NCBI RefSeq assembly: GCF_003947435.1 | Contig: NZ_RCOS01000062.1 | Location: forward strand, 62,001 to 126,000 | Length of the DNA stretch: 64,000 nucleotides | Reading direction: 5' to 3' | DNA from: Candidatus Methanodesulfokora washburnensis | Lineage (GTDB): Archaea > Korarchaeota > Korarchaeia > Korarchaeales > Korarchaeaceae | In this document: piece by piece, positions 8,569 through 17,557 of the stretch | Numbering within the stretch: the stretch's first letter is position 1 | How the letters are laid out: every line of letters starts with the position of its first letter | Program-made: the position numbers and the translations under genes | Notes under the pieces: generated by a model | The model's database searches: none | What the model was told of the DNA's origin: nothing | The model's input: only the letters and a program-made list of their open reading frames with translations

Positions 8569-11118
8569 GCTTTCTGATGTCTTTCCCTTCGCAAGAGAGT
8601 CAAAATCCAAGTCTAAAGCATCAAGTATCTGCTGAAAGGTGCTCCTCATTATCTCTATATACTTATCCACATCCACTTCCTGCTTGCCTGCTAGCTCAAC
8701 GGGCTTCACTCCCTCCCTCCCAGTCACCTTCACGTATGATATCACATCTCCAGGCACTATCCTCATGTTAAGCCTTTCCTCGAGCAATCTAGCTGCTTTA
8801 ACATGCTGAGGAGTGGTCTTCACATAATCCCCAAGCCTCTTATTTAGTGTTGATCTAAAGCAGACCTCCTCCATCTCAAATTCCCTGCTCCTCAGCCTAT
8901 TCACATACTTCTTTATTATCTCCCCTATCTTCTTCTTGCTCTCCTCAAACTCCTCCTTGTTTCTAGCCCTGCTGAGCTCATCCAACGTCTCGAAGAAGGC
9001 CTTCTTCACTATATCAGGTATGTTCCTCTTCTTCCCCAAAAGACCCTTGACATCAACATGGCCGTCCTCGGTCACGCCCAAGTAGTTCTTCTTGAGCTTG
9101 GAGAGAACTACATATCTGTATACCTTGTCAAGCTCCAAGTCTATTCCCAAACTAGCTTCCACCCTCCTCTCAAGCTCCTGTAGCTTCTCTATTGGGGCAT
9201 CCTCTATGAAAAGGGAGTCTGTATCCCCGTATATAACGCTCATGCTCATGTTTTCAGCCTCTCTGACAGCTGACATTATGGCCTTCCTCGCTATAGCTGT
9301 TATCATCTCAGCTGCAGGTGGGGAATATAGAGGAAATTCCTCGAATCCAAAAACACCATATGAAGCATTCAGAAGAACCTTTAAGCTGTTTTGCACGGTA
9401 TCAAACCAGTTTCTTTCCTCCTCACTGAACCTCTCATTTTTTGCCATCTTCTTATACATCTTTACCCTCAGATCCCTCAAAACCCCTATTATCTCCGGGA
9501 CTATTCCTACTCCTTTGCTGCACACCCAGTGAGGTAGTTCCTCCACAGGTTTGTTCATCTTGCACTCCTCATGAGGACAGTTTATCGTCTCAAAGCTTAT
9601 CCTCCACCTCTTTATTATGCTGGGATACATGCTTGCAAAATCAAGTACAGCTGCCTTAAAGTGAACTCCAGGCCTCGGAGCCAAGACTATTGCTCCCATG
9701 TATTTCTTCCCCTTTATAATAGCTCTGCTAAACGTTTTAGATCCCCTTATCCTTGTCACATCCTCGCTGTTCGGTATGAGCCAGTTCCTCCTTCTGTACA
9801 TGCTGTATATCATGCTCTTTATCCACTGAGAAATCCCATGCCTTGATACCTCCTCAAGCGACATCCTGGATATCCTTGAGAAGATGAAAAGGAGCTTGAG
9901 AAGTCCATTATCCAGCAGATTTGCAAGAGAGAAGGTAAGTTTTGCGTCCTGAATGCAGTATCTTGCGAGCTTGTCAGGAGGGAGATTCGCTATATCGTGA
10001 GATCCTATGTCGACTTTCTTCTCCCCGAGAAGGCCTTCAGACACCTCATCCAGTGTGTATCCAAGGTACCTGTTCTTGAAAACATATACCTGTATCGATC
10101 TATTGCTGAAGAGTTTGTAGAGATCTATGTGAATTCCCTCATCAAGCAGAGCTCTGTCGGTCTCAAGCCTTATCCCGGTGTTAGTTATCCCAAGTTCCTT
10201 GGCCCTTTTTGCTAGATAGGGGAGATCGAAGTTGTCTCCATTAAATGTATATATAACTGCATACTTCTTTATTTCATTAATAAATTCTCTTATAAGAGAT
10301 ATCTCGTCCTCATGCTGGATCACCTCAAAGTCCTCACTTAACACAACATCAGAGCCTCTTTTCAGCAGATAAACCCTCTTTATATCATCTCCAACTATGG
10401 CTGCAGCTATTATGGGTCTTTTTGGCTCAGAAGGGGATGGAACTTGAAAAGCAGGTGCTGCTACCTCTATATCTATGGCTGCACATTTCATCTTTGGTAC
10501 TGGATGTCTCAGCATCGAGGCCATTTCAAAAGCTATCTCCAGAACTTTCTCCCCCTCCTCCCCGAATATCTTCTCTATCTCCCTCTTCTCCTCCTCATTC
10601 ATGCTTGCAACTGGCTCTATTTGATCTCCCTTTATCCTGTACGGCATCCCGGGTATGAGGCCGATGTCATAAGTGTAGCTATCATAGTATTTTATATTTG
10701 CCTCCCATACATTAAAGCCGGCCTCCTTCAGCATGGTTCTCAGATCCTTTGGCTTCGCTCCACCTATGGCAAGGGGATCTGATACCTCCACCTTTGTCAA
10801 AACCAGTTTTCTATCGCTTAAAACATCGTATTTCTCAACTCTCTCTGCTTTAAGAACTCTGTGCTTAAAGTTCTCAGGAACAATTCTCTCAACATCCTCG
10901 GGACTAGCATCAGTGAGAAGATATGGCTTATGACCTGTTTTATCCTGAATAAACTCCATTTTCCCTGTGTTTGGATTGTAAAACCTGAGAACAGCGCTTT
11001 TCTTCTCTCCATCATAGATAACAGAGATCAGATATAGGATTTTCCCCTCTTCAGATGGTCTTTCCTCATAAGAACTTGCTGAAGCTTCGCTCAAGACTGA
11101 AATTGAGTTTATCGACAT
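8551..11118 (-). CDS. polB: Family B DNA polymerase
   Basis: An 855-residue replicative-type polymerase with 3'-5' exonuclease. Exonuclease motifs are CAAIDIEVAAP, YTFNGDNFDLPYL and YCIQDAKLTF. Polymerase motifs are DFASMYPSIIKRW (A), LKVLLNASYGVFGF (B) and IYGDTDSLFIED (C), all with intact acidic residues. The length is in the range of archaeal PolB enzymes and no intein is present. It converges on gatE with an 18-bp overlap and diverges from the surface-protein gene. Confidence 0.95.
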   Translation of the reverse strand: MSINSISVLSEASASSYEERPSEEGKILYLISVIYDGEKKSAVLRFYNPNTGKMEFIQDKTGHKPYLLTDASPEDVERIVPENFKHRVLKAERVEKYDVLSDRKLVLTKVEVSDPLAIGGAKPKDLRTMLKEAGFNVWEANIKYYDSYTYDIGLIPGMPYRIKGDQIEPVASMNEEEKREIEKIFGEEGEKVLEIAFEMASMLRHPVPKMKCAAIDIEVAAPAFQVPSPSEPKRPIIAAAIVGDDIKRVYLLKRGSDVVLSEDFEVIQHEDEISLIREFINEIKKYAVIYTFNGDNFDLPYLAKRAKELGITNTGIRLETDRALLDEGIHIDLYKLFSNRSIQVYVFKNRYLGYTLDEVSEGLLGEKKVDIGSHDIANLPPDKLARYCIQDAKLTFSLANLLDNGLLKLLFIFSRISRMSLEEVSRHGISQWIKSMIYSMYRRRNWLIPNSEDVTRIRGSKTFSRAIIKGKKYMGAIVLAPRPGVHFKAAVLDFASMYPSIIKRWRISFETINCPHEECKMNKPVEELPHWVCSKGVGIVPEIIGVLRDLRVKMYKKMAKNERFSEEERNWFDTVQNSLKVLLNASYGVFGFEEFPLYSPPAAEMITAIARKAIMSAVREAENMSMSVIYGDTDSLFIEDAPIEKLQELERRVEASLGIDLELDKVYRYVVLSKLKKNYLGVTEDGHVDVKGLLGKKRNIPDIVKKAFFETLDELSRARNKEEFEESKKKIGEIIKKYVNRLRSREFEMEEVCFRSTLNKRLGDYVKTTPQHVKAARLLEERLNMRIVPGDVISYVKVTGREGVKPVELAGKQEVDVDKYIEIMRSTFQQILDALDLDFDSLAKGKTSESLEGFL

Positions 11119-11162
11119 CTCAGATTAGATGTCGGTGTGAGAATATAAGGATGCCTAAGGAA

Positions 11163-11170
11163 GTTTATAT
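11163..11170 (+). promoter_or_regulatory. TATA box for the following surface protein
   Basis: TTTATATA lies 23-30 nt before GTG 11193. This is the normal archaeal distance to a transcription start at or beside the start codon, so a leaderless mRNA is predicted. It supports GTG 11193 over the longer track ORF. Confidence 0.5.
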
Positions 11171-11192
11171 ATGGTGGACCTGTTGTCACTGG

Positions 11193-12077
11193 GTGATAAG
11201 CCTGAGACATGCAATAACACTGCTGATGCTGGTCATTTTCACCCTTCAGCCTGTTCTCGCAGCACAAAATGTTTCAACTATTGGGATAAAATTTGGGGAT
11301 GACTTCTCAGCATATCTAAACTCTGACATAATCAGGATAATACATCAGGAGGATCTGCAGTGGGTTCAGGGAGTTGTGGGAGCTCCTCTGATACCTGAGC
11401 TTTACTACAGCGGAGAATTGATAATAGGACCTCAGAAAACAGGCGTTGCGAGGATGGCTATAATACCAACGCTGGAGGACAAGAAGGCAGTTGTCAGCTA
11501 CTTGATAAATAAGAGTATAATAAGTCCTATAACTCTTCACACGCTCATGACCTTCATTTTCCCTGATGGAATCGTCATAACAAATGTGAGATATGATGTG
11601 GGCAAGAATGGGACGATGATAATCGTCCAAGCAGATGCTCAGATGAACAATCCCTACATAAAGCTGTACAACCTGACCTTTTACACTACCACAATCGGCA
11701 AAACTATAAATATAAACTATGCTGTTAAAGCAAACTTGTCATCCCTGAAAGGATATATCATCCAGAAAGGGGATTATGAAGCAATATCTCTATCTCCTAT
11801 TCTCACACTTCTCCCCAAAGATGTTGTCGGCATAATTGATGTCGCATTTCCGGAGCAGCTCCACATAACAGGAGGAAGCCCTGCACCAAAGCAGATAATA
11901 TGGAATGAGGCAAAATGGCAGTATTCATCGAACCTCATGGGAAAGGACATAGAGGTGTACTTCTCTGAGATAGCCCCTCCTCCAAACCAGATCCTCTTAT
12001 GGTTTGTCGCCATGATACCTCCCATTCTAATAGGGCTTTTTGTAGCATGGAAGATCAGGAAGAATAAGAGGGGGTAA
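11193..12077 (+). CDS. Membrane-anchored extracellular protein of unknown function
   Basis: I do not recognise the family. From GTG 11193 the product has an N-terminal signal sequence (ITLLMLVIFTLQPVLA), a predicted extracellular beta-rich region with several N-glycosylation sequons (NVS, NGT, NLT, NLS), and a C-terminal helix (LWFVAMIPPILIGLFVAW) followed by a positively charged tail. That is the layout of a surface protein anchored at its C-terminus. The track ORF begins at 11055 inside the divergent polB gene, but the TATA box and signal peptide argue for 11193. Confidence 0.6.
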   Translation: MISLRHAITLLMLVIFTLQPVLAAQNVSTIGIKFGDDFSAYLNSDIIRIIHQEDLQWVQGVVGAPLIPELYYSGELIIGPQKTGVARMAIIPTLEDKKAVVSYLINKSIISPITLHTLMTFIFPDGIVITNVRYDVGKNGTMIIVQADAQMNNPYIKLYNLTFYTTTIGKTININYAVKANLSSLKGYIIQKGDYEAISLSPILTLLPKDVVGIIDVAFPEQLHITGGSPAPKQIIWNEAKWQYSSNLMGKDIEVYFSEIAPPPNQILLWFVAMIPPILIGLFVAWKIRKNKRG

Positions 12078-12078
12078 A

Positions 12079-12489
12079 TCAGTCTATCTCCGATATCTCC
12101 ACTTCTTTCACAAAATCCAGCTTTTTTATCTCCTCAACAAGCTCAGATATGCTTTTGCAATTAGTTAAGTCTGCTATTATCACCCATTCGGCAAGTTCTC
12201 CTCTTCTGACAGTCCTAGATTCTGTCAAAAGGAGGTCTACATTGTTATCAGCCAATATGGTCGCAACTCTGGCCAGAACACCAGGCCTGTCGGCCATCAA
12301 TACCCTCAACTTGTTCACCTTTGCCTGAACTCCAACAAGGGGAATTATCCTTATCTCCTTTCTGCTGGAGTTGGCTGTTATCATGAGCTTCATTCCCTCC
12401 CTTATCCCGAGCAGCCTCCTTATCCTGAGAGGTATTGTTATCCTACTTTTAGAATCAACAACTACGAAATCATATATATCAGTCCCCAT
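12079..12489 (-). CDS. AbrB/SpoVT domain-ACT domain regulator
   Basis: A 136-residue protein. The N-terminal swapped-hairpin AbrB domain (VVDSKSRITIPLRIRRLLGI) binds DNA, and the C-terminal ACT domain (LRVLMADRPGVLARVATIL) usually binds an amino acid. It is divergent from the amino-acid ABC transporter, with about 80 bp between the starts, so feedback control of that transporter by an amino acid is an attractive inference. The 3' end abuts the convergent surface-protein gene (1 bp apart). Confidence 0.75.
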   Translation of the reverse strand: MGTDIYDFVVVDSKSRITIPLRIRRLLGIREGMKLMITANSSRKEIRIIPLVGVQAKVNKLRVLMADRPGVLARVATILADNNVDLLLTESRTVRRGELAEWVIIADLTNCKSISELVEEIKKLDFVKEVEISEID

Positions 12490-12570
12490 TGTCCCACTTA
12501 TGAGGGATTTGAGGGGAAAAGCTTATAAAGTCAAGCGATTTCTCCCACCAATGTGGGAGGTGGGTAAGAA

Positions 12571-13395
12571 GTGGGAAAAATAGAAATAGCAGCTGTCTGC
12601 ATAATAGCAGGCCTCCTTCTCGGGTTATTTCTCGGAATAGGATACAAGAAACCGGAACAACAGAAATGTGCATACACTGTTGGAAAATTCACGGAACAAC
12701 CTAAACAGGAGGTTGTGATAGTGTATGGATTTGATGCAAACTACCCTCCGTTCACCTTTCTGCTGCCAAATGGAACTCCGGCTGGATTCGATGTCGATGT
12801 AATAAATTTGATAGCTAAAAAATATGGTTGGAAAGTAGTGTACAAGCCGTGGGACTGGTCAACGATAGTCACAGCTCTGGAGAGAGGGGACATAGATATA
12901 ATAGCCTCAGGAATGACCTTCACTGCTGCTAGATCTGAGAAGATCTGGTTTTCTGTTCCCTACTACTCATATGTGCATGAGCTTGTTGTAAGGGCTGGTG
13001 AGAAGAGATCTGCTGAGAAGATACTCAACTCCGGTGAGTACATAGCTGTCCAGACAGGCTCCACATCAGATGAGTGGGCCAACAGATTGATCTCTCAGGG
13101 ATACAACTTCAAGAAACTGGGCTTGGATTCCTATGTCTCTGCATTGCAGGCACTTCTTGATGGCAGGGCAACTGCATTGATAACAGATTCTGCATTTTTC
13201 GAGCCATATCTGAAGAAAAATCCGGAACTAGCAGGTAAACTGAAGGTCGTTGAGACATTGGGCGCACCTCAATGCTATGCGATAGCCACTAGGCCTGAGG
13301 ACAAATGGCTCAGGGACATGATCAACAGCGCTTTAGAGGAGCTGATGAACAGCCCTGATTGGAACAGGCTTCTTGATAAATGGGGCCTCGGGTGA
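12571..13395 (+). CDS. Polar amino-acid ABC transporter, substrate-binding protein
   Basis: A 274-residue bacterial-type extracellular solute-binding protein family 3 member. It has an N-terminal membrane anchor (AAVCIIAGLLLGLFLGIGY) and family motifs YPPFTFLLPNGTPAGFDVD and IASGMTFTAARSEKIWFS. It binds a polar amino acid outside the cell and delivers it to the two permeases encoded downstream. GTG start with GGAGGTGGG upstream. First gene of a four-gene transporter operon. Confidence 0.9.
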   Translation: MGKIEIAAVCIIAGLLLGLFLGIGYKKPEQQKCAYTVGKFTEQPKQEVVIVYGFDANYPPFTFLLPNGTPAGFDVDVINLIAKKYGWKVVYKPWDWSTIVTALERGDIDIIASGMTFTAARSEKIWFSVPYYSYVHELVVRAGEKRSAEKILNSGEYIAVQTGSTSDEWANRLISQGYNFKKLGLDSYVSALQALLDGRATALITDSAFFEPYLKKNPELAGKLKVVETLGAPQCYAIATRPEDKWLRDMINSALEELMNSPDWNRLLDKWGLG

Positions 13396-13399
13396 GCAG

Positions 13400-14068
13400 A
13401 TGACCTCCTACTCTTTTTTCCTCAGCTACATTCCCTTTATAGCAGAAGGAGCCTTATGGACGATATGCTTAGTGGGAGGAGGTATTGGCCTTGGATTCAT
13501 CATAGGGATACCTGTCGCCCTAGGCCAGGTATATGGTGGAAGAACGCTCAGATATGTAATAGAGCCATACCTTTGGTTCTTCAGAGGAGTTCCTCTTCTC
13601 GTGCAGTTGTTCCTCTTCTACTGGGGATTGCTTCCCTCAATTGGATTTAAGCTAGATCCTCTTGAGACCAGCATTTTAGTGCTGGGATTGAGGAGCGGGG
13701 CATATCAATCACAGATATTTCGTAGTGCAATGGAGTCTGTTGAGAAGGGCCAATTCCTTGCAGCTATGTCCATAGGAATGTCAAGGGGGCAAGCAATGCT
13801 TTATATAATACTCCCTCAGGCATTGAGGATCTCTATTCCAGGATGGGCCAATGAATACGCCATAATGCTGAAGGACTCAGCCATATGTTTCTCCCTTGGC
13901 GTGATGGAAATTCTAACAAGGGCTAGATATACAGCGATAGCAACAGGCATGGCCTTACTTCCCTATCTATTTGCTGGCATTTTCTTCATACTTCTCACCA
14001 ATTTAGGAACGGGAATACTAAACACGGCATATAAGAGGCTTAGAATACCTGGATCAATTGGGGTGTAG
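13400..14068 (+). CDS. Polar amino-acid ABC transporter, permease 1
   Basis: HisM/HisQ-type permease of about 222 residues with several membrane helices and an EAA-type cytoplasmic loop near AAMSIGMSRGQAMLYIILPQA. ATG 13400 gives the usual N-terminus; the longer track start at 13373 lies in the upstream gene. It pairs with permease 2 (14798) to form the channel. Confidence 0.88.
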   Translation: MTSYSFFLSYIPFIAEGALWTICLVGGGIGLGFIIGIPVALGQVYGGRTLRYVIEPYLWFFRGVPLLVQLFLFYWGLLPSIGFKLDPLETSILVLGLRSGAYQSQIFRSAMESVEKGQFLAAMSIGMSRGQAMLYIILPQALRISIPGWANEYAIMLKDSAICFSLGVMEILTRARYTAIATGMALLPYLFAGIFFILLTNLGTGILNTAYKRLRIPGSIGV

Positions 14069-14070
14069 CC

Positions 14071-14814
14071 ATGCTCGAGGTGGAAAATATATATAAGAGC
14101 TATGGGAATGTAAAAGCATTAAATGGCGTCACATTTAGCTTGGAAAAAGGGGAAACGAAGGTTATAGCAGGACCGAGCGGGGCTGGAAAGAGCACGCTGC
14201 TCAAGTGCATAAACCTGCTTATAAAGCCGGATAGAGGCAGGATATTCCTGGAGGGGGAGGAGATAACAAGCCCAAACACGAATATAAGTAAGGTGAGGCA
14301 GAAAATTGGATTTGTATTTCAAGAGTTTAATTTATTCAACCATTTGACTGTATTGGGAAACGTCATGATAGGGCTGACGAAAGTGAAAAAGATGCCGAAA
14401 GAAGAAGCCCTGAGAAGAGCTAAGGAGGCTCTGGAAATGGTGCATATAGGGGAGGATCTGTGGAACAGGTATCCATCACAGATTTCAGGAGGAGAAAAGC
14501 AGAGAACTGCAATAGCCAGGGCTTTGGCGATGGATCCTGTCCTAATGCTTTATGATGAGCCCACATCCGCCTTAGATCCGAATCTGGCAGCTGAGGTACT
14601 TCAGGTGATAAAGGAGCTCTCTAGATCGGGCATGACAAGCCTCATCGTGACTCATGAGATGAGCTTCGCCCTAGAAGTGGCTGATGAGATGCTCTTCATG
14701 TTTGATGGAAGAATAGTTCATGCTGCATCTCCTGTGGAGTTGCTCTCAAATCCAAAGCACGAGCTGGCATCCAGATTTCTCAGGTTGGGTGGAGGAAATG
14801 GATTTCTGGGTTGA
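14071..14814 (+). CDS. Polar amino-acid ABC transporter, ATPase
   Basis: A 247-residue ATP-binding subunit. Walker A is GPSGAGKST, the Q-loop is FVFQEFNLF, the signature is ISGGEKQR, and Walker B is VLMLYDEPTSALDP, with the switch histidine in IVTHEM. It powers uptake through the flanking permeases. The 3' end overlaps the second permease by 17 bp. Confidence 0.93.
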   Translation: MLEVENIYKSYGNVKALNGVTFSLEKGETKVIAGPSGAGKSTLLKCINLLIKPDRGRIFLEGEEITSPNTNISKVRQKIGFVFQEFNLFNHLTVLGNVMIGLTKVKKMPKEEALRRAKEALEMVHIGEDLWNRYPSQISGGEKQRTAIARALAMDPVLMLYDEPTSALDPNLAAEVLQVIKELSRSGMTSLIVTHEMSFALEVADEMLFMFDGRIVHAASPVELLSNPKHELASRFLRLGGGNGFLG

Positions 14815-15442
14815 ATTTCTGGGATCTCTGCTGAATGGTCTGCTGACAACACTGCAGATGGTGCTCATAGCAGCGCCAGCGGGAGTTATTATGGGCTTAC
14901 TCCTTGGAACAATGCGGGTATATGGTGGAAGAATAATCTCATCAATATCCTTCGCTATAACAGCTGTCTTCAGAGGATTTCCCCTTTTAGTCACACTTTT
15001 CATCCTGTTTTTTGGCCTTCCAGAGGTTGGAATATATATCTCCCCGTTTTGGGCTGCAGTAACAGGCTTTGTGCTCTGTAGCGGAGCATATATATCTGAG
15101 TACGTGAGAGGCTCCATTCTATCTGTGGAGGAAGGACAGTCGCTAGCAGCCAGATCTATTGGAATGACAAAGTTCCAAGAAATTCTGTACATAATACTTC
15201 CTCAGGCCATCAGAAGGGCCATTCCGAGCATATCAAACGAGATAGCATACATGATCCAGTACTCCTCATTGGCCTTTGCGATAGGAGTTCAGGAGATGTT
15301 TTCTGTATCAAAGACTTTTAATTCTATATACTTTAGATCTGTGGAGATATTTTCTGCGCTGGCCATAACGTATCTCGCAATCGAGGGAATTGCAACATAC
15401 ATATTCAAAATAATAGAAAAAAGATTTCGAGTGCCACCGTAA
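14798..15442 (+). CDS. Polar amino-acid ABC transporter, permease 2
   Basis: Second HisM/HisQ-type permease (about 214 residues), with the EAA-loop pattern AARSIGMTKFQEILYIILPQA. ATG 14798 with GGAGG just upstream is preferred to the track start at 14720, which lies deep in the ATPase gene. About 150 bp without a gene follow before L22. Confidence 0.87.
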   Translation: MDFWVEFLGSLLNGLLTTLQMVLIAAPAGVIMGLLLGTMRVYGGRIISSISFAITAVFRGFPLLVTLFILFFGLPEVGIYISPFWAAVTGFVLCSGAYISEYVRGSILSVEEGQSLAARSIGMTKFQEILYIILPQAIRRAIPSISNEIAYMIQYSSLAFAIGVQEMFSVSKTFNSIYFRSVEIFSALAITYLAIEGIATYIFKIIEKRFRVPP

Positions 15443-15613
15443 TTTCTGAGGTGAAAAATTGTTGTGAAGTTCATTTATAACAACGTCTATGCTTCAAAAT
15501 TGAAAGGATCATGCCTGCAGCTACTTTATACATTTGTACCCTCTGGGGAAAATATTTTAATTCTCGTTCCACAGGACAGGGTATAAGGATAAATGTGGTG
15601 TGTGGTGATTGGA

Positions 15614-16078
15614 TTGCCCGACTTCGGCTACTCTTATGGAGCTGAGCTGAGGGAGAATGAAGCCAGAGCATCAGGCAGAGACCTGAGAGTCTCCTTCAAG
15701 GAGATGGTGGAACTAGCCAGAGCGATAAAGGGAATGAAGCTATCTGAGGCAAAGGCTCTGCTAGAGGAGGTAATTGCTATGAAGAGGCCCATACCGTTCA
15801 AAAGGTATAAGAAGGGCGTAGGCCACAGAAAACAGCTCTCTGGATGGAAGATAGGGAGATATCCCGTGAAGGCCTCAAAGTTGATGCTCAAAATTCTGAC
15901 AAATGCGGAGTACAATGCAATACAAAAGGGTCTAGATGCGGATTCCCTCTATATAAAGCATGTGGCTGCTCAGCAGGGACCAAAGCTGAGAAGAATATTC
16001 TACAGAGCAATGGGAAGAGCTACCCCTAGGATAGAGCAGCTTACTCATGTTGAAGTTGTTGTGGAGGAGAGAGGATGA
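15614..16078 (+). CDS. rpl22: 50S ribosomal protein L22 (uL22)
   Basis: uL22, about 154 residues, lining the exit tunnel. Recognised by RASGRDLRVSFKEM and the C-terminal GRATPRIEQLTHVEVVV. The ORF is open from ATG 15593, but GGTGATT before TTG 15614 matches the start context of other genes here. First gene of the L22-S3-L29-Rnp1-S17 run, which in most archaea continues directly from S19. Confidence 0.93.
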   Translation: MPDFGYSYGAELRENEARASGRDLRVSFKEMVELARAIKGMKLSEAKALLEEVIAMKRPIPFKRYKKGVGHRKQLSGWKIGRYPVKASKLMLKILTNAEYNAIQKGLDADSLYIKHVAAQQGPKLRRIFYRAMGRATPRIEQLTHVEVVVEERG

Positions 16079-16791
16079 GCGTCAGCAAGAATCTTCCTGT
16101 TTACAAGAGGATAATTCAGGAGGGATGGAGAAAAGCTGCTCTGAAGGAGTTTCTTAGCAAATATCTGGAAAGGGCTGGATTTCATGATGTGAAGCTTGTG
16201 GAGACATCCCTAAGGGAGATAATAACTATATATGTGGAGAGACCTGGGATAGTTATAGGGAAATCCGGAAAGCTAAGCAAAAAGCTAACAGACATCCTTA
16301 AGGAGAGATTTGGGTTTGAAAATCCCTACATAAGGGCTGAGAAAGTTGAGGAACCGTTCCTCTCAGCTAGGATAATAGCTCATTTCATCGCATCTAGGAT
16401 AATGAGGGGCGAGAAACACAGAAGAGTGGCATTCATGGCTATAAACAGAGCCCTATCCTCTGGAGCAAGGGGAATAGAGATAAAAATAGCAGGAAAGTTT
16501 GGAAGCCAGAGGGCTAGGGAGGAGAGGTTTAGGGCGGGAGTGATTTACAGGTGCGGCGAGGATGTGATGAGCCATGTCGATTACGCCGTTGAGCACATTC
16601 TTCTCCCTCAGGGAGTGATGGGAGTCAGAGTTAGATTGGTCAAGCCGATAGAATCGATGCCGGATAGAGTTCTGATAAAAGAGGAGAAGATAGCCGAGAT
16701 CCTCGAGAGGATCAAGGCGGAGAAGGAAAAGGAGGAGGTTGAGAAAGTTGACCATGAAGAAAATGTCAGTCCTGAGGGAAATGAGCAATGA
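16075..16791 (+). CDS. rps3: 30S ribosomal protein S3 (uS3)
   Basis: uS3, 238 residues, with the N-terminal KH domain (ERPGIVIGKSGKLSKKLT) and a charged C-terminal tail. The start overlaps the L22 stop (ATGA), and the tail overlaps the L29 start region. Confidence 0.95.
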   Translation: MSVSKNLPVYKRIIQEGWRKAALKEFLSKYLERAGFHDVKLVETSLREIITIYVERPGIVIGKSGKLSKKLTDILKERFGFENPYIRAEKVEEPFLSARIIAHFIASRIMRGEKHRRVAFMAINRALSSGARGIEIKIAGKFGSQRAREERFRAGVIYRCGEDVMSHVDYAVEHILLPQGVMGVRVRLVKPIESMPDRVLIKEEKIAEILERIKAEKEKEEVEKVDHEENVSPEGNEQ

Positions 16792-16957
16792 GGAACTGCT
16801 TAACAGGTTAAGTGAGCTGAGAAAGGAGCTCTTCCTGCAGAGGTACAAGCTCTCAACAGGAGGAACTGGAGGAGAGAAAACTCACTTAAGAAGGGAGATA
16901 AGAAGGGAGATTGCAAGAATTCTCACTGTGTTGAGGGAGAGAGGAATAACAAGATGA
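16754..16957 (+). CDS. rpl29: 50S ribosomal protein L29 (uL29)
   Basis: Short two-helix protein of the exit-tunnel rim (LREMSNEELLNRLSELRKEL and RREIRREIARILTVL). The start is uncertain: ATG 16754, TTG 16748 or TTG 16739. The GGAGGAGG site at 16731-16738 is best spaced for 16748 or 16754. It lies inside the end of rps3 and is translationally coupled. Confidence 0.9.
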   Translation: MKKMSVLREMSNEELLNRLSELRKELFLQRYKLSTGGTGGEKTHLRREIRREIARILTVLRERGITR

Positions 16958-17217
16958 GGAAGGGAAGCAACATACTGTATCATGAGATAATAGGTCTGGA
17001 GGTGGAAGTTGTGTTCTCGCCAAATCCATATGAAATTGGGATGAGGGGGAGAGTTGTGGATGAGACGATGAACCTTTTAATACTTGACACAAGAAGAGGA
17101 AGAAAGAAGGTGGAGAAAAGGGATAGGGTGTTCAGAATGAAGCTTGATGATGGTGTCTTTGATGTTTATGGCACAAAGTTGATAGGAAGACCTGAGGAGA
17201 GGGTGAAAAGGATATGA
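16954..17217 (+). CDS. rnp1: RNase P protein component 1 (Rpp29/Pop4 homologue)
   Basis: An 87-residue Sm-like barrel protein of archaeal RNase P, needed with the RNA for 5' maturation of tRNAs. The motifs HEIIGLEVEVV and GMRGRVVDETMNLL are typical. It is coupled to L29 by ATGA. The eIF1/Sui1 gene sometimes found before Rnp1 in archaeal clusters is absent. Confidence 0.9.
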   Translation: MRKGSNILYHEIIGLEVEVVFSPNPYEIGMRGRVVDETMNLLILDTRRGRKKVEKRDRVFRMKLDDGVFDVYGTKLIGRPEERVKRI

Positions 17218-17555
17218 GCCTGAGAAAGCTCCCTGATTACATTGTTAGGGATGTAAATCCCCCTTCTTCTGAATGCAATGATAAGAACTGCCCTTGGCAT
17301 GGGAAAATAAGTTTAAGAAAGGGAATTCTTGAGGGCGAGGTGGTCTCAACTAGGATGACAGGAACTGTCACAGTTCTCGTGGAGTACCTCCTTTACTCCA
17401 AGAAATACAACAGGTATGAGAGGAGGACATCAAAGATACATGCTCATCTACCTCCTTGCATAACTGTGAAAGAGGGGGATAAGGTGAGAATAGCAGAGGT
17501 TAGAAGACTGGCAAAGACCGTCAGCCATGTGGTGATCGGGACTTTGAACAAGTAG
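17214..17555 (+). CDS. rps17: 30S ribosomal protein S17 (uS17)
   Basis: uS17, 113 residues, with the archaeal N-terminal extension carrying a possible metal-binding CNDKNCPWHG, and the OB-fold core (GTVTVLVEYLLYSKKYNRYE). It ends the ribosomal run, coupled to rnp1 by ATGA; L14 and later genes are not next to it. Converges with gcvT, 2 bp apart. Confidence 0.95.
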   Translation: MSLRKLPDYIVRDVNPPSSECNDKNCPWHGKISLRKGILEGEVVSTRMTGTVTVLVEYLLYSKKYNRYERRTSKIHAHLPPCITVKEGDKVRIAEVRRLAKTVSHVVIGTLNK

Positions 17556-17557
17556 AA

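Noticed and set aside
9092-10782. Several plus-strand ORFs inside polB
   Set aside because: Antisense shadows of the polymerase; compositions rich in Ser/Leu/Pro with no domain.
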